DNA from: Nostoc sp. PCC 7524
GTDB taxonomy: Bacteria > Cyanobacteriota > Cyanobacteriia > Cyanobacteriales > Nostocaceae
Assembly (NCBI RefSeq): GCF_000316645.1
Contig: NC_019677.1
Coordinates: 13,479 to 77,478 of the forward strand
DNA length: 64,000 bases
Direction: 5' to 3'
In this document: one piece after another, positions 1 to 7,084 of the stretch
Layout: each line of letters begins with the position of its first letter
How positions within the stretch are numbered: the first letter of the stretch is position 1
Position numbers and translations under genes: made by a program
The notes under the pieces: generated by a model
The model's input: only the letters and a program-made list of their open reading frames with translations
What the model was told of the DNA's origin: nothing
The model's database searches: none

Positions 1-221
1 GCAATTAGGGGAGTTTATAAATATTGCAAACCCACTATGTTTCAATCCCTAATAGGGATTAAGGTTAATTGCAATCGCACCACCAAAGGCACAACCAGAA
101 CCAAAGCCACAAAGTTTCAATCCCTAATAGGGATTAAGGTTAATTGCAATACACGGCGATTGCTCTCAGCATCACCACTGCCGTGTTTCAATCCCTAATA
201 GGGATTAAGGTTAATTGCAAT
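1..221 (-). CRISPR. CRISPR array A, leader-proximal end (array continues off the left edge)
   Basis: Three 37-nt repeats at 39-75, 114-150 and 185-221 are identical. On the + strand each begins GTTTCAATCCCTAATAGGG and ends TTAATTGCAAT. Two spacers of 38 and 34 nt lie between them, and 1-38 is a further spacer or part of one. On the minus strand the repeat ends in ATTGAAAC, the usual cyanobacterial crRNA 5' tag, so transcription should run leftward with the leader to the right of 221. The repeat holds the hairpin AATCCC-TATTA-GGGATT. No cas gene adjoins it, and it is unrelated to array B at 14.3 kb. Confidence 0.95.
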
Positions 222-447
222 CGCGGCAGGCTGAAAGCTAATCTGTATTTGATTTTCAAGGTTCAGTTGCGCGGATGGGTTGATTATAACACGCGAAAAT
301 GTCAGTCGATTTACATGAAATTCTTGAAACCTAGACTGGGTAAGGTGCGCGGATGATTTTAATTTAATTTTTCTGCAAAAGACCGTCCTACAAGGAATAC
401 AGCCATTTGTCCAAAAGAGAGAATTTCTACACCTACCCATCCGCGCA
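222..447 (-). promoter_or_regulatory. Putative leader of CRISPR array A
   Basis: This AT-rich non-coding stretch directly follows the last repeat on the side expected for the leader. The motif GCGCGGATG occurs at 269-277 and 347-355, and its inverse CATCCGCGC at 439-447. I infer a leader/promoter function from position and the repeated motif; no gene is convincing here. Confidence 0.5.
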
Positions 448-592
448 TTCAGCCAAAAAATATTGTGTATCTCAACTCTAACAAAGGTTCTAATTTTCTG
501 GAATTGGCAATCTAGGCGTGGTAGTTCTTATTACTAAAGCGACTTATCAATAACTTCTATAAATTACCTAGGAGGGAATATAACCCCAACAA

Positions 593-619
593 AAGCCCAG
601 TCAACCCGGCTGGGTTTTT
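593..619 (-). terminator. Probable terminator of arfB
   Basis: CCCAG at 596-600 pairs with CTGGG at 610-614. Read on the minus strand the hairpin is followed by CTTTTG, just beyond the arfB stop. The + strand side has T5, so it could stop transcripts from either side. Confidence 0.55.
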
Positions 620-638
620 GGTTTAAGAGGATCATACT

Positions 639-1052
639 TTAATCAACTATCTGCCTTCTCATTGACTTAATTTGTCCTCGCTTAGTTTTACTGTCAAGAC
701 GTTTTTTTTGAGAACTGCGAGTTGGTTTGGTGGGTTTGCGTTTTCTCTTAAGTACGACTGCGCTTTTAATAAGTTCTTTGAGTCGTTCTAAAGCTTCCTC
801 ACGGTTTTGCTCTTGGCTGCGATGTTCTTGAGCCTTGATGACAATAACCCCCTCTTGGGTAATGCGTCGGTCATTCAGTTTCAAAAGCTGTTCTTTGTAG
901 AAAGTGGGTAATGATGAAGTCTCAATGTTAAAGCGTAAGTGAATGGCAGTAGAAACCTTGTTGACGTTTTGACCCCCTGCTCCTTGAGAACGAATCGCGC
1001 TAATTTCGAGTTCGCTATCGGGGATAATAATTTTATTAGAGATTTGCAGCAT
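639..1052 (-). CDS. arfB: Alternative ribosome-rescue factor ArfB (peptidyl-tRNA hydrolase)
   Basis: The 137-residue protein carries the GGQ motif of class I release factors at residues 26-28 within GAGGQNVNKV and ends in a Lys/Arg-rich tail (from about residue 100), the layout of ArfB/YaeJ. In this family GGQ hydrolyses peptidyl-tRNA and the basic tail enters the empty mRNA channel of stalled ribosomes. The length matches the family. It acts alone in the cytoplasm; its neighbours are unrelated. A housekeeping gene on a plasmid-like replicon is slightly unusual, and a chromosomal copy may also exist. Confidence 0.9.
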   Translation of the reverse strand: MLQISNKIIIPDSELEISAIRSQGAGGQNVNKVSTAIHLRFNIETSSLPTFYKEQLLKLNDRRITQEGVIVIKAQEHRSQEQNREEALERLKELIKSAVVLKRKRKPTKPTRSSQKKRLDSKTKRGQIKSMRRQIVD

Positions 1053-1129
1053 AACTTATATATAGCGTTATTAGGGTGATCGCGTAGCGGTAGCGAGTCA
1101 ACGAGCGTCTCGCTGCTCAAGCCCTAAAT

Positions 1130-1531
1130 CTAACTTCCTCTTAGAACTGCTGCCTTAACCTTGGGTTTTACTTTCAATGGGTCTACACCTTCGGCGGGAT
1201 GACTATATTGATAAACCTGATAATCACCGTCACGCACTACAAACACTCTGCGAAAGTAATGTTTTTTAGTTCCTAGAATATAACTAGGTGGTGCGTTGTA
1301 TTCTAGGTCAGCATAACCAATCAATTTTCTTCTTTTTTCAATTCGCATCTGGTGAGATTTAGAAATTCCTTGTGTCTGACAAAAATCTGCCATATCTTCT
1401 CGCACCCAACGGTAATCATTTGGGTCAACCAGCCAAACGATGTTTTTCTCATACTGAACAATCTTTTCGTCTATCATATTTTCATTTAAAAGATTAGCTT
1501 TGTCCTTCCAAAAGCTTCTTACCTTTGGCAA
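1130..1531 (-). CDS. Hypothetical protein overlapping a ribbon-helix-helix gene
   Basis: Up to 133 residues, with no family recognised. The middle is charged and the C-terminus is rich in Val/Lys. The first start (1531) overlaps the upstream RHH gene by 38 nt in another frame; a second ATG at 1477 would avoid the overlap, but neither has a clear Shine-Dalgarno. Same strand and tight packing suggest co-transcription with the RHH gene, so it could be the effector of a small regulator-effector or toxin-antitoxin pair. That role is a guess from layout. Confidence 0.6.
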   Translation of the reverse strand: MPKVRSFWKDKANLLNENMIDEKIVQYEKNIVWLVDPNDYRWVREDMADFCQTQGISKSHQMRIEKRRKLIGYADLEYNAPPSYILGTKKHYFRRVFVVRDGDYQVYQYSHPAEGVDPLKVKPKVKAAVLRGS

Positions 1532-1673
1532 TGTAAGGGGCTATTTCCTTGCGAATAATTTCACTCATTGTGATACCATTCGCCAGACACCAAGTGTCAA
1601 AAGCAGCCTTATCATCTGGTTCTATCGCAATTTGTATATAGTCTTTTTTTCGCTCTAATTTTTTTCTGGGCAT
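1494..1673 (-). CDS. Small ribbon-helix-helix (CopG-like) DNA-binding protein
   Basis: This 59-residue ORF starts MPRKKLERKKDYIQIAIEPD and continues with a predicted beta strand (DYIQIAIE) and two helices (DDKAAFDTWCLANG, TMSEIIRKEIAPYIAKG), the ribbon-helix-helix arrangement with a basic N-terminus. It should dimerise and bind a palindrome. Two tandem TATCATGATA palindromes lie just upstream in the divergent intergenic region, the expected place for autoregulation and for control of the gene at 1779. The family call is from motif shape. Confidence 0.7.
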   Translation of the reverse strand: MPRKKLERKKDYIQIAIEPDDKAAFDTWCLANGITMSEIIRKEIAPYIAKGKKLLEGQS

Positions 1674-1692
1674 GGCTTCATTTTCATTAATT

Positions 1693-1732
1693 TGGTAATT
1701 ATATCATGATATTTATCATGATATAATTACCA
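1693..1732. promoter_or_regulatory. Divergent operator: 19-bp perfect inverted repeat with two TATCATGATA palindromes
   Basis: Arms 1693-1711 and 1714-1732 are perfectly complementary with a 2-bp centre. Each arm contains the palindrome TATCATGATA (1702-1711 and 1714-1723), spaced 12 bp apart, about one helical turn. It lies between the RHH gene (minus) and the small acidic gene (plus), so it is the likely site for the RHH protein. Confidence 0.65.
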
Positions 1733-1734
1733 GC

Positions 1735-1770
1735 ATGAGAGTTAAAAAAAACTACACTCTCATCAGGAGG
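1735..1770 (+). promoter_or_regulatory. 5'-leader hairpin plus Shine-Dalgarno, module copy A
   Basis: ATGAGAGT at 1735-1742 pairs perfectly with ACTCTCAT at 1756-1763, and the ribosome site AGGAGG (1765-1770) follows directly. The stem also starts a 12-codon reading frame that ends at TGA 1771. The paralogous module at 32.3 kb has the equivalent hairpin with a compensating base-pair change, which suggests that the fold itself matters. Confidence 0.5.
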
Positions 1771-1778
1771 TGAAACAA

Positions 1779-1982
1779 ATGACTCAATCGAAAGATGGCG
1801 GAAACGGACATCAAGAATACAACCCAGAAGTTGAATTCGAGTACGTTGATGCCGATGTCTGGTATGAGAAAAACCCTGAAACGGGAGAACGTATCGATGT
1901 AACCACTACAGACGATATTCTTGGCCAGATGAATGATGAGGACGAAGAGGAAGATAATCCACCTTCGTCCGAGACTGAATAA
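1779..1982 (+). CDS. Small acidic protein, module copy A
   Basis: This 67-residue protein begins MTQSKDGGNGHQ and ends in a run of Asp/Glu. ATG 1779 is preferred because AGGAGG lies 8 nt upstream; an in-frame GTG at 1770 overlaps that site. The family was not recognised. It is paralogous to the acidic protein ending at 32543: both share a GGNGH element, an ETG(E/D)R element and an acidic C-terminus, and both precede a terminator-like hairpin and a Tyr-rich partner gene. The acidic charge would suit a DNA mimic or antitoxin-like role, but nothing proves it. Confidence 0.7.
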   Translation: MTQSKDGGNGHQEYNPEVEFEYVDADVWYEKNPETGERIDVTTTDDILGQMNDEDEEEDNPPSSETE

Positions 1983-2001
1983 ACCTAAATAGCCCCTAGT
2001 T

Positions 2002-2020
2002 AGCCCCTAGGGGCTTTCTT
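2002..2020 (+). terminator. Terminator between the two module-A genes
   Basis: The perfect 14-nt palindrome AGCCCCTAGGGGCT (2002-2015) is followed by TTCTT. The same position in module B also holds a hairpin, so attenuation between the two genes may be part of the design. Confidence 0.55.
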
Positions 2021-2040
2021 ACTTCAATCTTATCGTATCT

Positions 2041-2352
2041 ATGTCTACAATCTATTCTCCCCTTTATCTTCAAATTTATGAGCGTGAAGGAACGCGTTGG
2101 TTTTTTCATCCTGGCAATGTTTTCTACAATGCTCATAACATTTCTACCGATTTAGAATCGACGCTCGAAAGAAACGGGTTAACTAAAATGAAAGTTTTGG
2201 TTGAGCTATTCCGAATCAACGGTGGTAAACCTGGCTATTACTTAGCTAATATCCGAGATAAGAACTACTACTACTGTGGTGATGAGTGGGCTTCGGTCAA
2301 AGCCAAGCTCAAAGAATTAGGCATTGGGCGGGATGAACCAAATTACTCTTGA
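2041..2352 (+). CDS. Conserved small Tyr-rich protein, module copy A
   Basis: This 103-residue protein is closely similar to the one at 32631-32945. Both share ELFRINGGKPGYYLAN, then RDK, YYYCG and ELGIGRDEP near the C-terminus. The N-terminal half differs much more. No known family was recognised. The strong conservation of the C-terminal 50 residues points to a folded domain with an aromatic surface. It is always preceded by the small acidic gene, so the two probably act together. Confidence 0.75.
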   Translation: MSTIYSPLYLQIYEREGTRWFFHPGNVFYNAHNISTDLESTLERNGLTKMKVLVELFRINGGKPGYYLANIRDKNYYYCGDEWASVKAKLKELGIGRDEPNYS

Positions 2353-2579
2353 ATGAAGCATTTTTGTAGGGGCGCAGTGCTGGAGGCGATCGCCCTTGCA
2401 TCTGCAATTTCAAAGAGGAAAAAGGAGCGATCGCTGCCATCGTCCATACTGTAACTCTGTGCTAGTGACTATTCACCACAACGATAACTGCCCAAACTAA
2501 AGCTTTGAAAATTGTCATGCCAATAGCAATACAAAAGCTTAACCAAATTCATAAATATCCCAGGTGAGGAAACAGAGAA

Positions 2580-2819
2580 CTAACTCCCAGAGCCATAAAT
2601 ATCTTTTAATACAGCTTCTAGCCCCGCATTTAAATCTTGCAATGCTGCATCCAAACTATCATAACTTGCTTTTCCCTGCCAAAGCATTCCACCACAATCA
2701 AGTGCGCGTATAAAAGAATTGAGAGGACTATCTACGTCATAACCAATTTCAATCCAGCCTTCATCCTCATTGACCCAACGAGCAATATTTGGGTAAGTTT
2801 TTTCAAATGCAACTTTCAT
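2580..2819 (-). CDS. Hypothetical 79-residue protein
   Basis: Starts MKVAFEKTYPNIARWV and is acidic, with a helical C-terminal half (SLDAALQDLNAGLEAVLKDI). No known function. The upstream sequence GGAGAAAAAT supplies a weak ribosome site. Convergent with the module-A genes and followed by the recombinase gene on the same strand. Confidence 0.6.
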   Translation of the reverse strand: MKVAFEKTYPNIARWVNEDEGWIEIGYDVDSPLNSFIRALDCGGMLWQGKASYDSLDAALQDLNAGLEAVLKDIYGSGS

Positions 2820-2908
2820 ATTTTTCTCCAGAGCTAATCACCCTTTACTCATCATCATCATCAGGCAAATACAACCCACTACTATTAGTCAGTTGGTTAA
2901 CATTTACC

Positions 2909-3994
2909 TCAAAATCTCGGCAGTACCGTACCCGTACCTGCATCCTTTTTGGGACGAATATAAGTTTTGGTAGTATCAGACTTGGTATGCCCCAATTGGT
3001 CTTGCACATCAAACAGTGGTTTAATCTCCACTGCCCTCGTTGCATGAGAGTGCCTGAGCCAGTGACAAGAAAATTCTATTTTGGCTACCTCAGAGATATC
3101 TTGAATCAATCTTTTAATCGCGCGATCGCTCAATGGCAACCCGCGCTTTTTCGGGTCGGGTGACATATTGGGGAATACTGGCATCTTATCACTAGCCATA
3201 CCCCGGTACTTTTTGAGCAACTTTGAAGTTTCATGGTCTAAGCCAATCTCGCGGTACTTCCCACCCTTACCCCGAAACTTAATTGTGTAATACCCACGCT
3301 GTCTATCTTCTGGTGCTGGGTCTGGTTGCCATTTAAAGTTGTGCCAATATAACCCCGGATAATCTTCTTTGGGTTGTCCTGGTTCATCACCTGGAATCGT
3401 TACCCGCCCCACTTCACCAACGCGCATTCCACTATAAAAAAGCAAACAAAAAACTAGCCAGTGTTTACCCCCCAACTGCTGGGCAGCTTGGGCTAGTTTC
3501 TTCATTTCCCAATCTTCTAGATAACGCTCTGATTTGGGTAAATTACTGAAATTATCGTAATTTATGGTACTTGCTATATTCCGCAAAAAGTAACCAACAT
3601 TTTCTCCACTCCCATAACTCCAAAGAGAGCGTAACATCAAAATCTGGTTTGATTTAGTATAAGGGGAAACCTCACCCCAACTAGCGATAAATTCCAGTAA
3701 CTTTGGCTGCTGGATTAATCTGAAATCGGGTATACCTTGATGACGTACCCAATCAAGTAATTTTTGACCAAAACGATAGTATTTTCGCTTAGTTTGCTCC
3801 CGATTTTGGCTGCCTGCCCAAGCTAAGATTAACTCCTCATCATTACTCACAGCAGGTGTGCGGTAATAATATTGGCGAATGACCTCCGATACCAATTCTG
3901 GAGTTACTTGCGCTGAAGTATTTGGTTTTACAACTTCTCCTAATTTGGTAGGGAGAACTTCTACGGAGCTAACCTCAATATTAGTCACATCCAT
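2909..3994 (-). CDS. Tyrosine recombinase / integrase
   Basis: The 361-residue protein has the complete catalytic set: R191 in SGMRVGEV, K246 in GKGGK, H311 and R314 in HWLRHS, H336 in LGHT and the nucleophile Y345 in KTYIRP. Residues 30-140 form the likely SAM-like core-binding domain. Such enzymes cut and rejoin DNA through a 3'-phosphotyrosine; on plasmids they resolve dimers or integrate the element. No flanking attachment site could be identified. The gene stands alone, reading away from the DUF3122 gene. Confidence 0.93.
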   Translation of the reverse strand: MDVTNIEVSSVEVLPTKLGEVVKPNTSAQVTPELVSEVIRQYYYRTPAVSNDEELILAWAGSQNREQTKRKYYRFGQKLLDWVRHQGIPDFRLIQQPKLLEFIASWGEVSPYTKSNQILMLRSLWSYGSGENVGYFLRNIASTINYDNFSNLPKSERYLEDWEMKKLAQAAQQLGGKHWLVFCLLFYSGMRVGEVGRVTIPGDEPGQPKEDYPGLYWHNFKWQPDPAPEDRQRGYYTIKFRGKGGKYREIGLDHETSKLLKKYRGMASDKMPVFPNMSPDPKKRGLPLSDRAIKRLIQDISEVAKIEFSCHWLRHSHATRAVEIKPLFDVQDQLGHTKSDTTKTYIRPKKDAGTGTVLPRF

Positions 3995-4028
3995 TGGAGA
4001 AATAAGGATTACGCCATGAGCAATATAT

Positions 4029-4058
4029 AGCTTCCTAGAAGTGCCGTTTCAGGAAGCT
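4029..4058 (-). terminator. Stem-loop upstream of the integrase / downstream of the DUF3122 gene
   Basis: AGCTTCCT (4029-4036) pairs perfectly with AGGAAGCT (4051-4058). AT-rich sequence follows on both sides. It could terminate the DUF3122 gene or serve as an operator for the recombinase. Confidence 0.4.
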
Positions 4059-4199
4059 TATATTTTATTCTAAAGCTTAAGTGGATGTGCTGGTATGAAG
4101 AGAACGCTTAACCAATGCTTTGGCTTTGGGGTTGGTTGTGATTTAGGTGTAGCATTTTGAGTGAGCCACTCAGCCTGAAAGTTTTGTTAGTTGCCAGGG

Positions 4200-4721
4200 T
4201 TAGTCAATCTCAGTTACTAGCCATTGCCACTCGGTGACTACGGATTGAGGAATATTGAGAACCAATGGCTTTTCGCCTTGAACTGGTACATACAGTTTGA
4301 GTGCATCGGTGGTTGGCAGTTTGGGTAAAACATCAGTTAATTCATATTCCCCGACATTGGGGGCTGGTGCAGTTAAAGCGTAAGCATCGGATGCACTGAG
4401 TAATTTTCCTGATGTTGCCTCAATTTCTAATGGTTGGGGGTGGGCAATTTCAACTACACCCGGAAACCCTACCAAGCGTAACCTTAAATCTCGAACTGGA
4501 TTGTTGTAATTTTGTTTGAACAGTAGCACCTGCCAAGCGTAACCTTGTTTATCTTTAATAGATACTTGGGAGTGGTAGCGCAAAACACCAGGGGAATCAT
4601 GATGTTGCCGTAGCAGTGCAACAGCTGGTTCCACACCCCATCCACTAAAAGTCAAAGCTAGAAAGACTACTAGGGCGCAGTGCCAGAAATATTGTAGAAA
4701 TTTTCGCTGCAAGTGACACAT
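4200..4721 (-). CDS. DUF3122-family exported protein
   Basis: 173 residues with a hydrophobic N-terminal segment at about residues 12-27 followed by a likely signal peptidase site, then a beta-rich domain (QGYAWQVLLFKQ, LRLRLVGFPGVVEIAHPQPL). It matches my memory of the cyanobacterial DUF3122 family, whose function is unknown. Probably periplasmic. It lies 27 nt downstream of the coiled-coil gene on the same strand. Confidence 0.7.
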   Translation of the reverse strand: MCHLQRKFLQYFWHCALVVFLALTFSGWGVEPAVALLRQHHDSPGVLRYHSQVSIKDKQGYAWQVLLFKQNYNNPVRDLRLRLVGFPGVVEIAHPQPLEIEATSGKLLSASDAYALTAPAPNVGEYELTDVLPKLPTTDALKLYVPVQGEKPLVLNIPQSVVTEWQWLVTEID

Positions 4722-4748
4722 CTTGTTAGTACATAAATATTACTAAAA

Positions 4749-5267
4749 TTATTGTTTCACTGGATGGTAAAGTTCAGTTCTAACATCCCATTCCCACCCC
4801 ACGCTCATGGGGTCACGATTACGCGACCAACTGATAAATTCTTTGGGGCTTAGTTTCTCTGTTTCTACAATCAGGCTTTGGGGACTAACACCAAGTCTTT
4901 GAGCTAAACTTTCATTTGTTCTGGGCTGTAGTTCAATTTGGGGTTGCTGGTATGAGTACGCTTGTCTGCGCGGTCTGGTGTTGTTGCTGTATCTCCCAGA
5001 AGTAATAGCCCTCTCCATGAGTTCCAGCTTCTTGGTAATTGTATCTAGTTTGGTTTCTAGCTTCTGTTCTAGCTGCTTAACTGCTAAACTACTAGGGGCA
5101 ATATCGCTATCAATTTTGCTATCAAACTGGGTGAGCAATTCTTCTAAGCCTTGCAACAAGGCGATTGTATGACCTTGACGATGTAGTTTAGATAGTTTTT
5201 TAACTGCTGGAATTAAAGCAGTAGGCACACGAATCATTTCACTGGGTGGGGTCTTGTGGTCAGTCAT
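4749..5267 (-). CDS. Coiled-coil plasmid protein, possible DNA-binding regulator
   Basis: 172 residues. The N-terminal part (IRVPTALIPAVKKLSKLHRQG) resembles a ribbon-helix-helix-like start, residues 60-90 form a coiled coil (VKQLEQKLETKLDTITKKLE), and the C-terminal part carries a possible helix-turn-helix (NESLAQRLGVSPQSLIVE). Overlapping palindromes sit at its own start codon, fitting autoregulation. It resembles hypothetical proteins common on cyanobacterial plasmids. Function unknown. Confidence 0.6.
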   Translation of the reverse strand: MTDHKTPPSEMIRVPTALIPAVKKLSKLHRQGHTIALLQGLEELLTQFDSKIDSDIAPSSLAVKQLEQKLETKLDTITKKLELMERAITSGRYSNNTRPRRQAYSYQQPQIELQPRTNESLAQRLGVSPQSLIVETEKLSPKEFISWSRNRDPMSVGWEWDVRTELYHPVKQ

Positions 5268-5285
5268 TTGATATCAAATTTGATA
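5267..5285. promoter_or_regulatory. Overlapping palindromes at the start of the coiled-coil gene
   Basis: TTTGATATCAAA (5267-5278) and TATCAAATTTGATA (5272-5285) are both perfect palindromes and overlap at the start codon. Likely operator of the adjacent gene. Confidence 0.45.
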
Positions 5286-5377
5286 GCAATTAACTGATTG
5301 TAGAGTAAAAGCGGTCTTCTGATTGCGATCCGCTAAATTCTTAGAGGAAAACTAGGCGATCGCCATATACGTTGATA

Positions 5378-5531
5378 ACAAGCGGGAGAGGAAACCTCTA
5401 CCGATGGTGTCGAGTCTGCCGTACAGTCATAGGGTTCGGCATGATGCACAATCAAGTTAGGGTCTGTTGTGAAGGAATAGGGAGTTAATGCCCAAGCTGG
5501 TGCATGAGTTCAACTCTCCTCAGATCCACTT
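5378..5531 (+). ncRNA. Structured RNA resembling HEARO / IscB-type omega RNA, with no nuclease gene
   Basis: A compact run of stems with no ORF: AGAGG-AAA-CCTCT near 5388-5400, TGCCG (5417-5421) with CGGCA (5437-5441), CACAA (5447-5451) with TTGTG (5467-5471), and a compound hairpin at 5480-5519 in which GGGAG pairs with CTCTCC, ATGC with GCAT, and CCA with TGG. The order of stems and phrases such as ATGCCCAAGCTGGTGCATGA recall the HEARO motif (RNA partner of IscB/IsrB nucleases), known in cyanobacteria. No HNH/RuvC ORF follows; nuiA starts 210 nt downstream. The family name is from memory, the fold is visible. Confidence 0.5.
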
Positions 5532-5560
5532 TTTATAGAAGAAGTAAATATACAGTAGCA

Positions 5561-5592
5561 ACCGCTTTGGGACATGATTAACCCAGAGCGGT
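5561..5592 (+). terminator. Stem-loop after the structured RNA
   Basis: ACCGCTTTGGG (5561-5571) pairs with CCCAGAGCGGT (5582-5592) at 10 of 11 positions around a 10-nt loop. T-rich sequence follows weakly. It may end transcripts of the structured RNA or precede nuiA. Confidence 0.45.
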
Positions 5593-5742
5593 TATTGATT
5601 TGTAGAAAGTATTGGGATAATTGTCTTATTGTCGAGACTGGCGAATGGGCTGGTGTTACGATTTCAGTAACTTTTTGCCATGATGTCGTAGTTTTTTTAG
5701 GCTGATTATGTTAAATCTCCCCTAGCGATCGCAATAAATTTT

Positions 5743-6144
5743 ATGACTAACGAGATTGTGGAAAAACTTAAACAAGCCTCCGATGGTTTGTTAATGATGA
5801 GTGAATCAGAATATCCTTTTGAAGTGTTTTTGTGGTCTGGTGAGGCACAAGAACCGTTGACAAATCAAAAACTGCTGCAATTAACAGGACATTCCCCAGA
5901 AACATCAGTTGAAACCGTAGACCTCGATTATTTCTTTCGTAACTGTGCTGTAGAAAAAGAATGGCACGATGAAGTGCAAAAACAAAATGTGCAGAAATTT
6001 CAAACACTTGTTACAACACTAAAGGATAATCTCACAGACATCAAAGTTTATCGTTTAGGTACGATAGATATTGATGTCTATATTGTTGGTAAAACTCCAT
6101 CTGGTGATTTAGCAGGAATTTCTACTAAAGTTATAGAAACCTAA
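5743..6144 (+). CDS. nuiA: Nuclease A inhibitor (NuiA-like)
   Basis: 133 residues, close to the size of NuiA, with recognisable family segments (EYPFEVFLW, LDYFFRNCA, VYRLGTIDIDVYIVG). NuiA binds NucA one to one in the cytoplasm and blocks its active site, protecting the host from the toxic secreted nuclease. The convergent neighbour is a NucA-like nuclease, which strongly supports the call. A bidirectional terminator separates the two stops. Confidence 0.88.
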   Translation: MTNEIVEKLKQASDGLLMMSESEYPFEVFLWSGEAQEPLTNQKLLQLTGHSPETSVETVDLDYFFRNCAVEKEWHDEVQKQNVQKFQTLVTTLKDNLTDIKVYRLGTIDIDVYIVGKTPSGDLAGISTKVIET

Positions 6145-6161
6145 TCTATTCTTTAATTATT

Positions 6162-6187
6162 AGCCTGTCTGCAAATACAGACAGGCT
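6162..6187. terminator. Bidirectional terminator between nuiA and nucA
   Basis: AGCCTGTCTG (6162-6171) and CAGACAGGCT (6178-6187) form a perfect 10-bp stem with a 6-nt loop, located between two convergent stop codons, with a short T-run on the + side. Confidence 0.75.
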
Positions 6188-6220
6188 TTAGGTTTGACTT
6201 GAAATAACTATCTTTTAACC

Positions 6221-7084
6221 TTACAAATTGTCAACTCTAGCCTCAATTACATTTTGAATAGAGGAAGAAACGTTAGAAAGAAAATCATAGGTAGTTCCAG
6301 TTGTCTTAAAAAGTCTTGCTTCTAGAGTGTCAACGCTAATTCTATAATCTTTCCAATCCGCATTTCTCACACCTTGCGTATTGGGTATATCAACAGTAAT
6401 TACCCTGGTATTAGTAGTTACACCACTCACTCCCAAACCTGGTCTATCTAAAATTACAATCACCTTATAAGTTCGGGCTGGGACGGTAACTTTGCCACCA
6501 GCAATTGTGGTTCTGTCACCATTCGACCCTGTACCACCAGTGCCATAGGAACCTGAAATGATGTAGAGTTCCCTATTCTGTCCGGTTACTAAACTTCTAG
6601 AATAATTTTCTAGATTCGCCCATACTCCCTGATTATTATCTGGGGCTTGAGGAATTATATTTGTCATAAAGAATGTAGCAGAATTATTGGCGATAGTATT
6701 TGTTCTATCTGCCGAAGGAGCCATATGTCCTCTATCAAAGCCGCTACCTGTGTAATCGGAAGTCACAACTCGATAGCAGCCAGAAGGTAAGGCATCTGCA
6801 CGAAAATCATCTTGACGAGGCGCACTTCCGAGCCATGATCGGTTTAACTGCCAACTCACCCAATTTGGTGTTCCTCGAAAACAGTTATGAGAGGTTGCAT
6901 ACTGAGCTTTGCTTAGTAATAAATTACTGAAGCTAGTGTTAGCACCCGTAGGATTTCCCATTGTCAAATGAACACTTGAAGTTTGGGCAGTTAGAGGTTT
7001 TTGAAGATAATTAAGCAGAGCGAAAAATACTGTTGCTGGTACGGCAATAGCTAGAATAGCTCTGAAAAGCTTAGACTTCTTCAT
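6221..7084 (-). CDS. nucA: Secreted DNA/RNA non-specific endonuclease (NucA-like)
   Basis: 287 residues. A signal or membrane anchor occupies residues 8-25. The DRGH motif is at 117-120 (H120 the likely general base) and NNQGVWANLENYSR near 150-163 holds the Asn/Glu that ligate the catalytic Mg ion. NucA-family enzymes degrade DNA and RNA without sequence preference outside the cytoplasm. The inhibitor gene nuiA sits tail to tail with it. Length fits Anabaena NucA. Confidence 0.92.
   Translation of the reverse strand: MKKSKLFRAILAIAVPATVFFALLNYLQKPLTAQTSSVHLTMGNPTGANTSFSNLLLSKAQYATSHNCFRGTPNWVSWQLNRSWLGSAPRQDDFRADALPSGCYRVVTSDYTGSGFDRGHMAPSADRTNTIANNSATFFMTNIIPQAPDNNQGVWANLENYSRSLVTGQNRELYIISGSYGTGGTGSNGDRTTIAGGKVTVPARTYKVIVILDRPGLGVSGVTTNTRVITVDIPNTQGVRNADWKDYRISVDTLEARLFKTTGTTYDFLSNVSSSIQNVIEARVDNL

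Noticed and set aside
144..440. Apparent ORFs over array A and its leader
   Set aside because: They translate the repeat and leader sequence; no protein-like features.
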